From Verrucomicrobiota bacterium (GTDB lineage Bacteria > Verrucomicrobiota > Verrucomicrobiia > Limisphaerales > JAHDYP01): a stretch of DNA of 58,697 nt. Under the pieces are notes generated by a model, which ran no database searches, was not told the DNA's origin, and worked only from the letters and a program-made list of their open reading frames with translations. The position numbers and the translations under genes were made by a program. Where the stretch lies: assembly GCA_023383055.1 (NCBI GenBank), contig JAHDYP010000024.1, positions 1 through 58,697 on the forward strand, in the 5' to 3' direction. Positions 44,312-52,478 of this stretch are shown here, piece after piece (within the stretch, counting starts at the first letter, position 1; each line of letters begins with the position of its first letter).

Positions 44312-46255
44312 TTAGTTGGCGACTGCACCGCGCTGTTTCCGCAGCGCGTCGATCAGCGCAACGGGGTCCGCGATGTTGCCCAGTTCGAGGCTCTGTCCTC
44401 CGGGCGCCAGAGAAATCACCTGGCCCGTTCCGACCGCGGTGGCCCAGAACAGCTCCGGAGTAATGTCCGGATAAACCTGGCAGGCCAGCGCGTAGAGCCC
44501 GGCAAGATAGGGAACCGACCAGCTCCAACCGCCGGTGGAATAGTAAGCATAGTCTTCCGGACCGGTGGGGCTGGCTGTGGCACGGGCATCCATCGGCACG
44601 AGCAACCGTTCCCCCGGGCTGAATCGACGGCTCCCGTTCAGGAAACTCCGAGCCCACCAGCTTCCCGGGCCGTAGGACGCGGTCTGGTCGGGGTCCTGGA
44701 GCGGGTTACGACCCAGGCCATGGAACGCGAGCCGGTGGGTTCTCTCCAACGCCGTGGAGATCACAAAGACCCCGGCCCGCGTAGCTTGCGCCACCGCGGC
44801 ATCGGTTTCTTCGCAACCCTTCTGTCCGGGACTCCAGCCCACAGAAATGGAGATAACCCGTATCCGCTGTTCCCTCGGCAAGGCGTCGTTGATCTCGAGA
44901 AGACGATGGATCGCGTGAGCCAGCGCGGTGAAATTCCATTCAAACCTGCCTTGAACCATTTCGCCGTGCATCTCGGCGATGTAATAGAGGTCCGCCTCGG
45001 GAGCCACACCCACGCTTTGTCCCACGGCGATGGAGGCCACGGCCGGACCATGCATCTGGGCTGGGGCAGTGCGGGGCGAATGCAACTCTTCGTAGGTCCG
45101 CAACCGATCACGGTATTCCCGGTGATCCACGAGCAGGGTCTGATCGATGATGCCCAGCCCGACGCCCTTGCCCGTGATGCCTCGATGGTGCAGCTCTCGA
45201 ATACGCAGCCCCGGAATCTTGCCCATGTCCATGATTTGTGAGGGCACAAAACCCTCCGGCAACGTGGCGGGCCAAACGGTCTTGCTATCGAAATCCGCGC
45301 GCAACAGATCGCTGAGCCGATTGGCTACGCTCACTTGCGACAGGTCCGTACTCCGCAGATCCACCTGGAAGGGGTCGGGGCTGTCGGGGCGATAGACGGG
45401 CAACTCGGACAGCCGTCCTCTTCCGAAATCAGCGGGAACCGGCTGGCGGACGAGCCCGAGTTGCGTCCCGGGGTTCAAGGAAGTTGCCAGGTCGAATTGG
45501 CCGCCTCCCGCGGCTGATCCAGAGCTGGGGGCGGTAGGTTTGCGGAATTGTTCCGCGTCCATGGCCACGTTGAAGGTCACGTCCTTCACCTCGAGCCGGG
45601 ACCCATTTCCTTTTCGGATCACATGTGGCAGTTTCACGCCTCCCTGGGTCCGATAGTCTTCGAGCACGCTCGCTCCGGCTTGGACCAGCAGACCAGATCC
45701 GGTATCGAAACAGAGCTTGAGCGAAGCCCCCTCGGCGATGGTGACTTCCAACACCTGGCAGCGGAGCGTTCCGATGGTTTCCTCCCCCTTGAGGCAGAGC
45801 GCCACCGCGTCTGGCTTGAAGTCCAGTAAGGCGGTGGCATTCAGGCAGAGTGCCAGTTCGCGGAACTCCAGTTCGAGCCTGGCTCCGGAGAACTCCCGCA
45901 CACCGCTCGGGTCTTGTCGCCACCAGGGTCCCTGGCCATCACAGCCCTGTCTGATTTGAATCCCATTCGGCAAGGACGCCACGAGCAGCACCTGATCCGC
46001 GCCCTTGAATTGCAGGGTGAGGTCGAAGGTTTCCCTGCCTTCCCAGGCATCCAGTTGGAGATACTGGGTTGCGATGGCTTCAAGACGTTCGCGTCCGCCC
46101 ACCGCTTGAATATGTCTTTCGATGACCGCTGCGGGAGTGTCGCCGATTCCGGCAGCGGATTGGGGCAGGGCCTCCTCCGCGGCACTGCTTTTGCCCGGGG
46201 CATCCCAGTTCGCGCACAGGAACACCAGCACTGCCCATTTCGCAATCACACTCAA
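44312..46255 (-). CDS. Subtilisin-like (S8) peptidase with N-terminal lipoprotein-sorting-like domain
   Basis: 647 residues. Signal segment WAVLVFLCANWDAPG, then a domain (~40-235) with AVIERHIQAVGGRERLEAIA and VQAGASVLEDYRTQGGVKLP, a pattern common to LolA-like outer-membrane lipoprotein-sorting proteins. The C-terminal half is an S8 peptidase: Asp in GLGIIDQTLLVDH, His in AQMHGPAVASIAVG, the VISISVGW strand and Ser ~580 in GGWSWSVPYLAGLYAL. The usual GTS is WSWS, so the flanking residues are unusual though the triad is present. It probably cleaves proteins outside the membrane. The gene converges on the GH43 gene. Confidence 0.85.
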   Translation of the reverse strand: MSVIAKWAVLVFLCANWDAPGKSSAAEEALPQSAAGIGDTPAAVIERHIQAVGGRERLEAIATQYLQLDAWEGRETFDLTLQFKGADQVLLVASLPNGIQIRQGCDGQGPWWRQDPSGVREFSGARLELEFRELALCLNATALLDFKPDAVALCLKGEETIGTLRCQVLEVTIAEGASLKLCFDTGSGLLVQAGASVLEDYRTQGGVKLPHVIRKGNGSRLEVKDVTFNVAMDAEQFRKPTAPSSGSAAGGGQFDLATSLNPGTQLGLVRQPVPADFGRGRLSELPVYRPDSPDPFQVDLRSTDLSQVSVANRLSDLLRADFDSKTVWPATLPEGFVPSQIMDMGKIPGLRIRELHHRGITGKGVGLGIIDQTLLVDHREYRDRLRTYEELHSPRTAPAQMHGPAVASIAVGQSVGVAPEADLYYIAEMHGEMVQGRFEWNFTALAHAIHRLLEINDALPREQRIRVISISVGWSPGQKGCEETDAAVAQATRAGVFVISTALERTHRLAFHGLGRNPLQDPDQTASYGPGSWWARSFLNGSRRFSPGERLLVPMDARATASPTGPEDYAYYSTGGWSWSVPYLAGLYALACQVYPDITPELFWATAVGTGQVISLAPGGQSLELGNIADPVALIDALRKQRGAVAN

Positions 46256-46489
46256 ATGGACAGGCTCGAGCCCAACTACTCACGCACTCACGCATGGATC
46301 GGCGATGGATTGGCCAACCAGCACGGCGTGGCTCGGACGGGTCACGATATGCTCGCCACGGTTCAGGCATCCGCCATGCCGCGGCATTCCAAATCGGCGC
46401 ACGCGCTGCCGCTTTCCCGCGTCCCGTGTCCGTGGCCTGGTCACCACGATGATCCTGTTCCCAGCCGCCCTGATAGCCCCGGGGCGCGC

Positions 46490-46857
46490 ATGCCCGTCTG
46501 GGAAGGGCTGGGGATCGAGGGGCCAGCGATGAACCGGCACGACCTCAACAACAAACGGAGCCTGGGCACCGTGCCGGTCGCCGCGGATGGCTCGGCGTAC
46601 TTCGCCGTGCCGGCCGAGCGATTCGTCTATTTCCAATTGCTCGATGCAAACCGCATGCTGCTTCAGTCCATGCGCAGCGGCACGCCAGCGCAACCGGGAG
46701 AAATGACTGGCTGCGTCGGTTGCCACGAAAACCGCCGAACCGCGGACCTCACATCAGCTTCGATCGACCGAAGTACCGCGCGCGGCAGCAGGCCGAGTCC
46801 CGCAGTCGCCAGGCCCTGCGGACGGGGATGAAGCACTTCGATGTGGCCGTACACTGA
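46490..46857 (+). pseudogene. Fragments of a c-type-heme/HzsA-like protein and of another gene
   Basis: One frame (46490 to ~46745) reads VWEGLGIEGPAMNR, RSLGTVPVAADGSAYFAVPA, ERFVYFQLLDANRMLLQSMR then EMTGCVGCHENR. That is the middle of the large secreted proteins annotated as HzsA-like, with their CxxCH heme site; the start, propeller and end are gone. A different frame then reads HISFDRPKYRARQQAESRSR, QALRTGMKHFDVAVH and stops at 46857, which looks like the tail of an unrelated gene. The remaining parts of 46256-46901 hold nothing else I can support. Confidence 0.6.
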
Positions 46858-46901
46858 AGCCGCAGTCGGCTGGAGCCCGTCGGCTTCCTCGGTCGCGGGC
46901 C

Positions 46902-47732
46902 TCAGCCTGCCAGCCGCGAGAGGTGTGCGAGGCTCTTCGACGCCTGTGCCGGGGTGCCGCATTCGACCGAGAAAACAATGTCGCGCGGGCAGTTCTCCCG
47001 CACGATCCGGATAATGCGCTGCCAGTCGAGCACGCCTTCACCACAGGCGCAGCCCACGGGTGTGCCCGTGACTTTGCCGCGTTCGGCGTCGGAATGAGCC
47101 ACGGAGATGTCCTTGGCGTGCAGGTGAACCAGTCGACTGGCCACGCGCTCGAGCCAGGCATAGACGTCGTGACCGCAGAGATAGGCATTGCCGGTATCGA
47201 AGTTGATCCCCATGGCCGGCGATTTCACCAGGTGGTAAATGCGGTCCAGGCCGTCGGGATGCCTCGAATACTGGGCGTGGGGCTCGATCCCGATCTTGAC
47301 GCCGCGGCGCTCGGCGATGAACGCCGCTTCCTGCAGGGTGTATTTGATGAGGACGAAATCCTCTTCTTCAGTGGTCCATTTCGCCTTGATGCCTTCGTCC
47401 GTATTGATGACGGGAACCCCGATCTCGGCGGCGACCCGGATGGCGAGTTTGAGGTATTCCCCGTGGACATCGGGCCGCCCCAGCGGGCCGTGGGATTGGA
47501 GACCCGAGATGGTGAGACCGGCCTGGTCGCACGCGTCTTTGATCCGCCAGGGATCGTCGAACATCGAGACGGTGTGGAAATAGCCGGCCTCGCTCATGAG
47601 TTCACGCCCGAAATGGATCATCGGCTCGAAATACTTGTAGCCCATGTCGGCGGCGCTCTTGACGGCCCATTCAAACGGTTTGTCCGAGCTGCGCGAAAAC
47701 TCGGCGTTGAGTCCGATCTGGATCTTGCCCAT
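46902..47732 (-). CDS. Sugar phosphate isomerase/epimerase-like TIM barrel (xylose isomerase-like)
   Basis: 276 residues of the AP_endonuc_2 fold. Metal-site residues are visible: Glu in IGIEPHAQYSRHPDGLDRIY, Asp/His in MGINFDTGNAYLCGHD, LVHLHAKDISV and the closing VFSVECGTPAQASKSLAHL. Such enzymes interconvert or cleave keto-sugars and often partner with Gfo/Idh/MocA oxidoreductases in 3-keto-glycoside breakdown, which fits the gene at 49928-51295. No signal peptide. AAAGG lies nine bases upstream of ATG 47732. The ceramidase-fusion gene ends 24 nt upstream, so these three genes form an operon. Confidence 0.86.
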   Translation of the reverse strand: MGKIQIGLNAEFSRSSDKPFEWAVKSAADMGYKYFEPMIHFGRELMSEAGYFHTVSMFDDPWRIKDACDQAGLTISGLQSHGPLGRPDVHGEYLKLAIRVAAEIGVPVINTDEGIKAKWTTEEEDFVLIKYTLQEAAFIAERRGVKIGIEPHAQYSRHPDGLDRIYHLVKSPAMGINFDTGNAYLCGHDVYAWLERVASRLVHLHAKDISVAHSDAERGKVTGTPVGCACGEGVLDWQRIIRIVRENCPRDIVFSVECGTPAQASKSLAHLSRLAG

Positions 47733-47756
47733 GACGACTGCCTTTCTGCTTGGGGG

Positions 47757-49931
47757 TTAGCGGAACATTTGGTGGATCTGTCTGACGGTTTCCTCGACCA
47801 GGGCCTGCCCACCGGCGGGACCGACGATGAACTTGTCGGCGCTGTAACCGCCCCCTTGCACGGCGCGTTCGGTGGGCAGATAGCCGCTGCTCCCGGCACC
47901 GAGCTGAACCAGCAGGGTAATCGGCGCGACGCTGCGCGCTTCGATGCGGGTCGCGTAGTCGTGGTACAGCTCGAACGGATTCGTTGCCATCGCCACTTCG
48001 CCCAGCCGCAACACATGGATCTCGGCCGGGCGCACGGAATCGGTTTGGTAGAACGGTTGGACCGCCGGCTGATGTTCGGGCAGGTCCACCCGCACCCGGC
48101 TGTGACGGAGCACCACTCGATCCGCGGGATCGATCGCGGCGACTTCCAGCGCGCTTTCGACGGCGTGGGCCAGGCGGCGGGCGATGACCTGCCGGCGGGA
48201 AAGGCCACGGCGCCGATCCATGAGTTGCTCGGTGCGCTGACGGTAGATCGGATGCGGCGACAAATCGCCGCTGGGGGCGCATTGGGGCAGGACGAACAGT
48301 TTCTCGCCGTGTCGGGCACGCAATGACAGGCGCAGATCGTGCCAGAAATCAGCGGAGATCTCGCTTAAGCCTTCGACTTCCTGGGACGGACACGCCGCGT
48401 TCACGACCACCCCCTGCAACGTGCCGTTCTCAGCCCAGAATCCCAGCACATCCACGGCGGTGTCCATGCCGCCCTCGGTGTGTGAGAACCCCGCCTCCGC
48501 CGTGTTGCCGTACATCACCGCGCGGCCGTCGGCATAGACACTGCGCCGGTTGAACCCGGTGACGGCGTGGTCCATCGCCCAGCCCATGCGTGCCGGCCCG
48601 CGACTTTTCCAGGCCTGTTCCACGGCGCGCCCCACGCGGTCCAGGAAGAAGTCCGCATACTCGGAGGCCTTCATCACGCCGGGATCACCGCTCACGTCAT
48701 AAAGCTCGCCGAACGTGTCATCCACCAGCCCGGGCGCGGTGTGGGTATGGGTGCCGAACAGGAACAGCCTGGTTGGATCAAAATCCGGCAGGCGCGGTCG
48801 GAGCATTTCCCGGAGCCGATCCTGAATCACGCGTGGGATCATGATGAGATCGGCGGAAACCAGGATGGCCGGCTCGCGGCGGCCGTCCGCGCCCCGCGTC
48901 TCGAGGGCGAGCACGGTGGCGGTGAGCGGGTCGCGCACGCCGGTCGAGATCCGTTTGTGCATCTGCCCGACCAGTGCCACGGGACGGGCTGGAGTGATGT
49001 CGGTGCTCGCCCAGCCGGCGAACAACGGGTCGGGTGGCTGCGTCGCAGCTGCCACGATCGCCGCGGTTTGTTCGCGAAAAAACCGCGCGCATTCGGCGAT
49101 GTCCTGACGGTTGTCTTCCCAATGGTGTTCGTACTCGATGGCGAAGACGGTCGGTCGAATCCCGGACCGGTGGACTTCACGGAACACCGCGGCCAGGTCG
49201 CCCTGACCAGTGCCCCACCAGACATCATGGCCGTCCGGCCCCGCTTCATTGAGGTCCTTGACGTGCAAAGACAGCAGCCGCGAGCCGAGCATGCGGATGC
49301 CTTCCAGCGGCGGGATACCGGACCGTTGCCAATGGCCAAGGTCGGCACAGGCACCCAGTCTCGGGCTGCGCCCATCCAGCACTCGCAGGATTTCGCGCGG
49401 ATGCCAGTACCGTGAGCTGCCCTGTGGGTGATTGTGAAGCGCCACGTTGAGGTTGAACTCGCCGCACAGGCGCTCGATCAGGTTCAACGCTTCGGGCTTG
49501 GGCTCGGAGATGATGGTTTCGACGCCCAGCTTGTGGGCCAGCTCGAACGATTGCCGGCAGAGCGGTTCTTCCGCGGAAAGTTCGTGGATGTAGATGCTGG
49601 TGAGAGTGATGTGGGCGGACTTCAGCTTGGCCCGAAGTTCGGCGATGGCGGCATCGGACAGGCTTGGATCCAGCTTGGCGTCGCTCATGGAGTTGACGCG
49701 TTGGCCCTCGAAAGCTTCGAGGTACGGAATCCCCAGCGCGGAGGTGCGCTCCGCCGCTTCGTACAAAGTAAAGCGATTGAAGCTCCACGCGGCCACGCCG
49801 AGGCGCCAATTCGCGGCATCATTTAGTTCCTGCCCGCCCACGCGGGTGAGTACCACCGCGCATAGCGCCAGGGCCTGCAACCATCGCCAGGACGCAGGAC
49901 CAGATCGCGAAAAGCGAAAAGGTCGGTTCAC
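47757..49931 (-). CDS. Fusion of isomerase-like TIM barrel and neutral-ceramidase-like domain, secreted
   Basis: 724 residues. Signal peptide WRWLQALALCAVVLTRVGGQ. Residues ~40-290 form a xylose-isomerase-like barrel (WRLGVAAWSFNRFTLYEAAE, LNVALHNHPQGSSRYWHPRE, LSLHVKDLNEAGPDGHDVWW, VFAIEYEHHWEDN). From ~300 a neutral/alkaline ceramidase-like domain starts (FAGWASTDITPARPVALVGQ) with FLFGTHTHTAPGLVDD as its zinc-binding HxH-type motif and an AACPSQEVEGLSEISADFWH block. The ceramidase half probably hydrolyses an amide or ester of unknown kind. The gene overlaps the end of the Gfo/Idh/MocA gene by four bases. Confidence 0.85.
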   Translation of the reverse strand: MNRPFRFSRSGPASWRWLQALALCAVVLTRVGGQELNDAANWRLGVAAWSFNRFTLYEAAERTSALGIPYLEAFEGQRVNSMSDAKLDPSLSDAAIAELRAKLKSAHITLTSIYIHELSAEEPLCRQSFELAHKLGVETIISEPKPEALNLIERLCGEFNLNVALHNHPQGSSRYWHPREILRVLDGRSPRLGACADLGHWQRSGIPPLEGIRMLGSRLLSLHVKDLNEAGPDGHDVWWGTGQGDLAAVFREVHRSGIRPTVFAIEYEHHWEDNRQDIAECARFFREQTAAIVAAATQPPDPLFAGWASTDITPARPVALVGQMHKRISTGVRDPLTATVLALETRGADGRREPAILVSADLIMIPRVIQDRLREMLRPRLPDFDPTRLFLFGTHTHTAPGLVDDTFGELYDVSGDPGVMKASEYADFFLDRVGRAVEQAWKSRGPARMGWAMDHAVTGFNRRSVYADGRAVMYGNTAEAGFSHTEGGMDTAVDVLGFWAENGTLQGVVVNAACPSQEVEGLSEISADFWHDLRLSLRARHGEKLFVLPQCAPSGDLSPHPIYRQRTEQLMDRRRGLSRRQVIARRLAHAVESALEVAAIDPADRVVLRHSRVRVDLPEHQPAVQPFYQTDSVRPAEIHVLRLGEVAMATNPFELYHDYATRIEARSVAPITLLVQLGAGSSGYLPTERAVQGGGYSADKFIVGPAGGQALVEETVRQIHQMFR

Positions 49932-51295
49932 GAGAGCCTCCAGGGTGGGCGCAGCGGGCGTTCGAGCATGGCGGAGGCCTCGGCATCGCCCACGAAATCT
50001 TCTTTCGCCGGATCCCAGCGGAGCGTGCGGCCGAGTTTAATGGCGATCTGGTCCAGCCAGGCGATGGTGTCCGAGCGGACCGACGGGTCGATCGGCGACG
50101 CCGGTTGACTGCGGCCCTTGACCGCATCCACGAAGTTGCCGTGGTGATTGTCGCTCTTGAACAGGCGCGTGTCGTTCGCGCCCAGGGTTGTTTTGAGGAG
50201 TGATTTCGGCTCGGCATCGAGTCCGCTCCGATCCACGTGCACCCAGCCTTCCGTGCCGAGGAACAGGATGCCGTGCCCATGCCCGGCCTTTTGCAGGGGG
50301 TGCTGCTTGCTGGTTTCGTCGTCCATATGGACCACGGTAACGCCGTCGGCGAAGCGGTTCTCGACCTGCCAGGTGAGCGCGCAGTCGGCCATGCCCGCGG
50401 TGGGAAAGGTCCCGCGGCCCTGGATTTCGATCGGACCGGTTTCCTCCGACCCGTGGCCCCACTGGGCGATGTCCAGGTGATGAATACCCCAGTTGCCGAT
50501 GAACCCGATGCAGTAATCCGAAATGTGATACCAGGTGCTGTAATTGCGGGTCCACGACTCGTTGGGCCGGTGCGTGTAGGGTCGGACTCGCTCGAAGCTA
50601 TACGGCTTCCGGGGCGCCGGGCCCAGCCATAGCTCGTAATCGAGCTCCGGCGGTACGGGTTCGGTGGGTTGATCCGGGAACGGGACGCTCCCGGGCACGC
50701 CGACAAGGATGGTCTGGAGCCGGCCGATCTTCCGGTTGCGCACCAACTCGCAAGCGAACCGGAAATTGCCCCCGGAACGTTGTTGGGTGCCGAACTGAAA
50801 CACCACCTGGTTCGCGTGCACCGCAGTCCGCACCGCCTGAGCTGCGCGAAAACTCCAGCCCATCGGCTTCTCGTAATACATGTGCTTGTGGTGCCGGGCC
50901 GCTTCCAGCGCGATCAGCGGATGCCAGTGATCCGGGGTGGTGATCTGGATGGCGTCGAGGTCCGGGCGCGCGATCAACTCGCGGAAGTCGCGATACTCGG
51001 CGCAGTCGTGGTTGCTGTAGAAATTGTCGACTGTTGCCTTCCCGAGCCGTCGTTGCGTTTCGTGGACGTCGCACACGGCAATTACCCGGACCTCGGGATG
51101 GCCGAGGAAGGTTTTCATATTGCCGGTGCCCTGGGTGCCCAGGCCGATGCAGCCCAGTCGGATCTGATGGTTCGGTGACGCTTCGCCGCCCCGGACGGCG
51201 GTGGCCGGGGCGATCCAACCGGGCAGGGTGGTGGCGCCGGTTAACCAGGCGGATTGCTTGAGGAATCGACGACGGTCGATTTTGGAGGGAGACAT
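49928..51295 (-). CDS. TAT-exported Gfo/Idh/MocA-family oxidoreductase
   Basis: 455 residues with a twin-arginine leader (KIDRRRFLKQSAWLTGATTL). The Rossmann part has RLGCIGLGTQGTGNMKTFLG, VRVIAVCDV, DAIQITTPDHWHPLIALEAA and the YYEKPMGW block with the catalytic Lys. The C-terminal part has WTRNYSTWYHISDYCIGFIG then NWGIHHLDIAQWG, with the His-x-x-Asp pair. In this exported subgroup the NAD(P) cofactor is carried folded through Tat. Likely role is oxidation of a sugar or inositol in the periplasm, with the two TIM-barrel genes downstream in the same operon. Confidence 0.9.
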   Translation of the reverse strand: MSPSKIDRRRFLKQSAWLTGATTLPGWIAPATAVRGGEASPNHQIRLGCIGLGTQGTGNMKTFLGHPEVRVIAVCDVHETQRRLGKATVDNFYSNHDCAEYRDFRELIARPDLDAIQITTPDHWHPLIALEAARHHKHMYYEKPMGWSFRAAQAVRTAVHANQVVFQFGTQQRSGGNFRFACELVRNRKIGRLQTILVGVPGSVPFPDQPTEPVPPELDYELWLGPAPRKPYSFERVRPYTHRPNESWTRNYSTWYHISDYCIGFIGNWGIHHLDIAQWGHGSEETGPIEIQGRGTFPTAGMADCALTWQVENRFADGVTVVHMDDETSKQHPLQKAGHGHGILFLGTEGWVHVDRSGLDAEPKSLLKTTLGANDTRLFKSDNHHGNFVDAVKGRSQPASPIDPSVRSDTIAWLDQIAIKLGRTLRWDPAKEDFVGDAEASAMLERPLRPPWRLS

Positions 51296-51486
51296 GGCTC
51301 ATTCATAGAGAGTCTGGCCGCCGGTGTCGAGTGCAGGAGCAAGGGTGCCGAGCGATTATGGACGCGTTGGAAATCGACAGCGGACTGTGGCCCTGCCAGC
51401 TCACGGCACCAGGCGAACGCACGCAAGGCGCTGGGGCGATGTCGGTTGCGACGGCCTTTTCCGAACCAGCACTGAACCGGCACTGA

Positions 51487-52341
51487 GTGACAGGTTCACG
51501 GTGTCCGCTGGGCCGTGCCCTCACCAGAATGGAATGCGCGTCCCGGCGGGTTTCGGGGATTCCGTGCCCATCGGATTGCGGGCACAATCCGTTTGGATTC
51601 GCCAATTATCAGCGATTCCACAATTTGGAGCTTCGCTGGTTTGACCAGGCGAATCAGCGAACCTCCGGAGACGGGCGTAGGGCCGGGGAAGCGTATGGCG
51701 ATCTGCCGGACATTCCGGTATTGCGGGAAATGGCGGAAGTGCAGCGGGTGATGACCGTACTCCTGGGCGACAGTGCCATCGAGGTGGGTAGTCCGCTCGA
51801 ACGATGGGCCGCGGATCCGGAGTCGGCGCTGACCAACGACGAGCGAACTGGTCGGACCGGCCGGGCACAGCGCCGCGGTCTATCGCGTGCGCGACGCCAT
51901 TCCGAAACTCAAAGCGCTCCTCGAGGCAAACCCCGCTCGTGCGCCGTTCCTGGTTTTGCCGCGGCATCCCGCCTACGGAGATTGCCGCGGAGAATACCGA
52001 TTTCGAGTCCGTGGTACCCCGGAGGATCTCGAGGTCTACCTCCCGTACCTTGGCGCCGATAGGGATTCAGCGGGAGAACGGACTATCGGCATGATTTCGC
52101 TGTATGACGAGATTCTGCTGTTCCATTGTTACAGCAGGCCGGCATTGATGAACCGCATTTCTTCCTCGACGACCGGACACCGCGGGAAGCCAGTCGTTCG
52201 GACCAAGACCGGCCAAAACTCGTCGAACTGATGAAGGTGGCCCTCTACGAGATCGATCAGCGGAACCGTCAATTTGAGTTGGCACTGAGCATCGACCCGA
52301 TCCTGCGCGAGCTCGGATTGGCGGAGCTGTTGGCCGGGTGA
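51487..52341 (+). pseudogene. Frameshifted remnant of an unrecognised gene
   Basis: Protein-like sequence runs through three successive frames. The first (to ~51840) has FGFANYQRFHNLELRWFDQA, LPDIPVLREMAEVQRVMTVL and LGDSAIEVGSPLERWAADPE. The second (~51850-52110) has AIPKLKALLEANPARAPFLV, LPRHPAYGDCRGEYRFRVRG and TPEDLEVYLPYLGADRDSAG. The third (~52110-52341) has LLQQAGIDEPHFFLDDRTP, LVELMKVALYEIDQRNRQFE and PILRELGLAELLAG, then stops. No family recognised. I see no start, and at least two frameshifts are needed. The 51296-51486 part before it shows no gene. Confidence 0.55.
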
Positions 52342-52478
52342 TTGACCGTGGTCGAGGCCATCCGGATCGATCGGACAGACCCGGCGACCCCGGTCCGCGC
52401 TGTCCCTGGAGTCACCCTTGAATAATCCCTGGGCCGGCCTCATGCTCGCCCCCGTGCGATCCCAATGAGAAAGGAGCC

